Source: Lachnospiraceae bacterium
Lineage (GTDB): Bacteria > Bacillota > Clostridia > Lachnospirales > Lachnospiraceae
DNA: 32,062 nucleotides
Assembly: GCA_024699355.1 (NCBI GenBank)
Contig: JAILPR010000075.1
Location: 1 to 32,062 of the forward strand
Direction of reading: 5' to 3'
The notes beneath the pieces were generated by a model that was given only the letters and a program-made list of their open reading frames with translations, did not search any database and was not told the DNA's origin. The first letter of the stretch is position 1, and the number at the start of each line of letters is the position of its first letter. Shown here piece by piece: positions 30,555-32,062 of the stretch. The translations under genes were made by a program, and so were the position numbers.

Positions 30555-32062
30555 ATGAATACAGCATTATCTTGGATTAAAGCATATGTGCCGGAATTAT
30601 CATGCACCGATCGCGAATATTTCGATGCGATGACCTTATCCGGTACCAAGTGCGAAACCTATGAACGTTTAGATAAGAACCTGGAAAAGATCGTGGTCGG
30701 TCAGATCGACAAAGTAGAGCGTCATCCGGATGCGGACAAACTCGTGATCTGCCAGGTCAACATCGGCACAGAGACCATTCAGATCGTGACCGGAGCACCG
30801 AATGTGCGCGAAGGCATGAAGGTGCCGGTAGTGCTTGACGGCGGTAAAGTTGCCGGCGGACATGACGGCTCACCGCTCCCGGAAGAGGGCGTGACCATCA
30901 AAGCCGGAAAGCTGCGCGGCGTACCGTCCAACGGTATGATGTGCTCTATCGAAGAGCTTGGCTCCTCACGGAATTTTTATCCGGAAGCACCGGAAAACGG
31001 ATTGTATGAATTTGATGAGAGTGTTGAAGTCGGCGCGGATGCGGTTGAAGTGCTCGGACTGCACGATACGGTATTTGAATACGAAGTAACGTCCAACAGA
31101 GTGGACTGCTTTAGTGTACTCGGCATCGCCAGAGAGGTTGCGGCAACGTTCCGTAAGCCGTTTGTACCGCCGGTCGTAGAGATCAAAAACGAGAGCGGAA
31201 ATGTCAATGATTACATTAAGGTTTCCGTGGAAGATACCGATCTGTGCTCCCGTTATACGGCCCGTGTGGTCAAAAACATCAAGATCGCACCGTCACCGTG
31301 GTGGATGCAGAGAAGACTGGCTGCGCATGGTATCCGCCCCATTAACAATCTGGTAGATATCACCAACTATGTCATGGAAGAGTTCGGTCAGCCGATGCAT
31401 GCGTATGATTTAAGCACCATCGCAGGCAATCAGATCATCGTTCGTCGTGCCAAAGACGGCGATACCTTCCGTACCCTGGATGGACAGGATCGTACCCTGG
31501 ATTCCGAGATCCTGATGATCTGTGATGCGGAAAAAGAAGTCGGCATCGCCGGCATCATGGGTGGTGAAAATTCCATGATCACCGACAATGTCGATACGGT
31601 CCTTTTCGAAGCGGCAACCTTCAACGGTGCCAACATCCGTAAGAGCGCAAAGCGTCTGGGTCTTCGTACCGATGCTTCCGGCAAGTTTGAAAAAGGTCTT
31701 GATCCGGTCAATGCAGAGGCTGCCATCAATCGTGCCTGCCAGCTGGTAGAGATGCTGGGCTGCGGTGAAGTCGTTGCAGGTATCGTAGATGTCAAAGAGC
31801 CGATCAAACCGCTCGTGGAAGTAGCTTTTGAACCGGAGAAGATCAATCACTTCCTGGGAACCGAGATTTCCAAAGAAGAGATGCTGACCTACTTTGAGCG
31901 ACTGGAAATTCAGTACGATGAAAAGCGCAATATGCTGATCTGCCCGTCGTTTAGACAGGATCTGTTAAGCTTTGCGGATATTGCGGAAGAAGTTGCGAGA
32001 TTCTACGGTTATGATAAGATCCCGACGACCATGCCGGGCGGCTCTGCCGTAGCAGGAAAGCT
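30555..32062 (+). CDS. pheT: Phenylalanyl-tRNA synthetase beta subunit (3' truncated by window edge)
   Basis: The first 502 codons of the PheRS beta subunit are open to the window end; the full protein is about 800 residues. The EMAP-II-like tRNA-binding domain (about 38-150) is visible in VVGQIDKVERHPDADKLVICQVNIG. Next is the B3/B4 editing domain (about 210-390), with PINNLVDITNYVMEEFGQPMHAYD and GIMGGENSMI. The B5 domain starts near FEPEKINHFLGTEISKEEM. The subunit binds tRNA-Phe and hydrolyses mischarged Tyr-tRNA(Phe). TTGGAGGATAAATC before the ATG is a strong ribosome site. The gene is co-transcribed with pheS under the T-box. Confidence 0.96.
   Translation, partial: MNTALSWIKAYVPELSCTDREYFDAMTLSGTKCETYERLDKNLEKIVVGQIDKVERHPDADKLVICQVNIGTETIQIVTGAPNVREGMKVPVVLDGGKVAGGHDGSPLPEEGVTIKAGKLRGVPSNGMMCSIEELGSSRNFYPEAPENGLYEFDESVEVGADAVEVLGLHDTVFEYEVTSNRVDCFSVLGIAREVAATFRKPFVPPVVEIKNESGNVNDYIKVSVEDTDLCSRYTARVVKNIKIAPSPWWMQRRLAAHGIRPINNLVDITNYVMEEFGQPMHAYDLSTIAGNQIIVRRAKDGDTFRTLDGQDRTLDSEILMICDAEKEVGIAGIMGGENSMITDNVDTVLFEAATFNGANIRKSAKRLGLRTDASGKFEKGLDPVNAEAAINRACQLVEMLGCGEVVAGIVDVKEPIKPLVEVAFEPEKINHFLGTEISKEEMLTYFERLEIQYDEKRNMLICPSFRQDLLSFADIAEEVARFYGYDKIPTTMPGGSAVAGK

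Overview
The window looks like chromosome of a Gram-positive anaerobe of the Clostridia, most likely Lachnospiraceae. The signs are moderate GC, strong GGAGG-type ribosome sites, sigma-A promoters often with a TGnTATAAT extended -10, a T-box in front of pheST, the cmk-ispH-S1 order, scpAB, and a biotin-dependent sodium-pump decarboxylase operon. It is mostly core genome. I see no prophage, insertion sequence, CRISPR array, tRNA or rRNA.

Layout. 1-1340: 3' end of alaS, then rpsU with its own promoter and terminator. 1411-3809: a membrane-anchored metallophosphoesterase, then scpA-scpB. 3986-9301: a five-gene operon for a biotin-dependent, membrane-bound decarboxylase/transcarboxylase. It encodes a divergent 12S/MmdA-like carboxyltransferase, an OadG-like lipoprotein, a biotin carrier, the sodium-translocating beta subunit and a 5S/OadA-like carboxyltransferase, and it closes with a strong terminator. 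9576-12369: a TetR regulator with a palindromic operator at its own promoter, an RpiR-type regulator, and a BaiN/HI0933-type flavoprotein. 12393-15112: cmk, ispH and a four-domain S1 protein, with a near-consensus promoter buried inside ispH. 15309-20868: orphan CheR, a minus-strand DEDD-type nuclease, a membrane GH25 lysozyme, and a 7TM-PAS-GGDEF(degenerate)-EAL protein. 20997-21791 (minus): an AP2/HNH-like/AP2 protein, divergent from thrC. 23441-27426: a small membrane protein, an M24 aminopeptidase, and a TPR-GGDEF diguanylate cyclase. The last two are joined by a 38-bp tandem repeat. 27488-27705: a structured noncoding RNA that I judge to be 6S-like. 27737-29179: a polytopic GT-C-like membrane protein. 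29229-32062: a phenylalanine T-box followed by pheS and the start of pheT.

How the genes work together. The decarboxylase operon should move carboxyl groups between oxaloacetate/pyruvate, biotin and an acyl-CoA while exchanging energy with a sodium gradient. Having both a 12S-like and a 5S-like carboxyltransferase next to a sodium pump makes it a hybrid of transcarboxylase and decarboxylase pump. Two c-di-GMP proteins, one probable phosphodiesterase and one probable cyclase, plus CheR form a loose signalling theme. The best items for a second look are the hybrid decarboxylase operon, the AP2/HNH-like/AP2 protein, the 38-bp repeat that supplies one gene's end and the next gene's start, the 6S-like RNA, and the promoter inside ispH.
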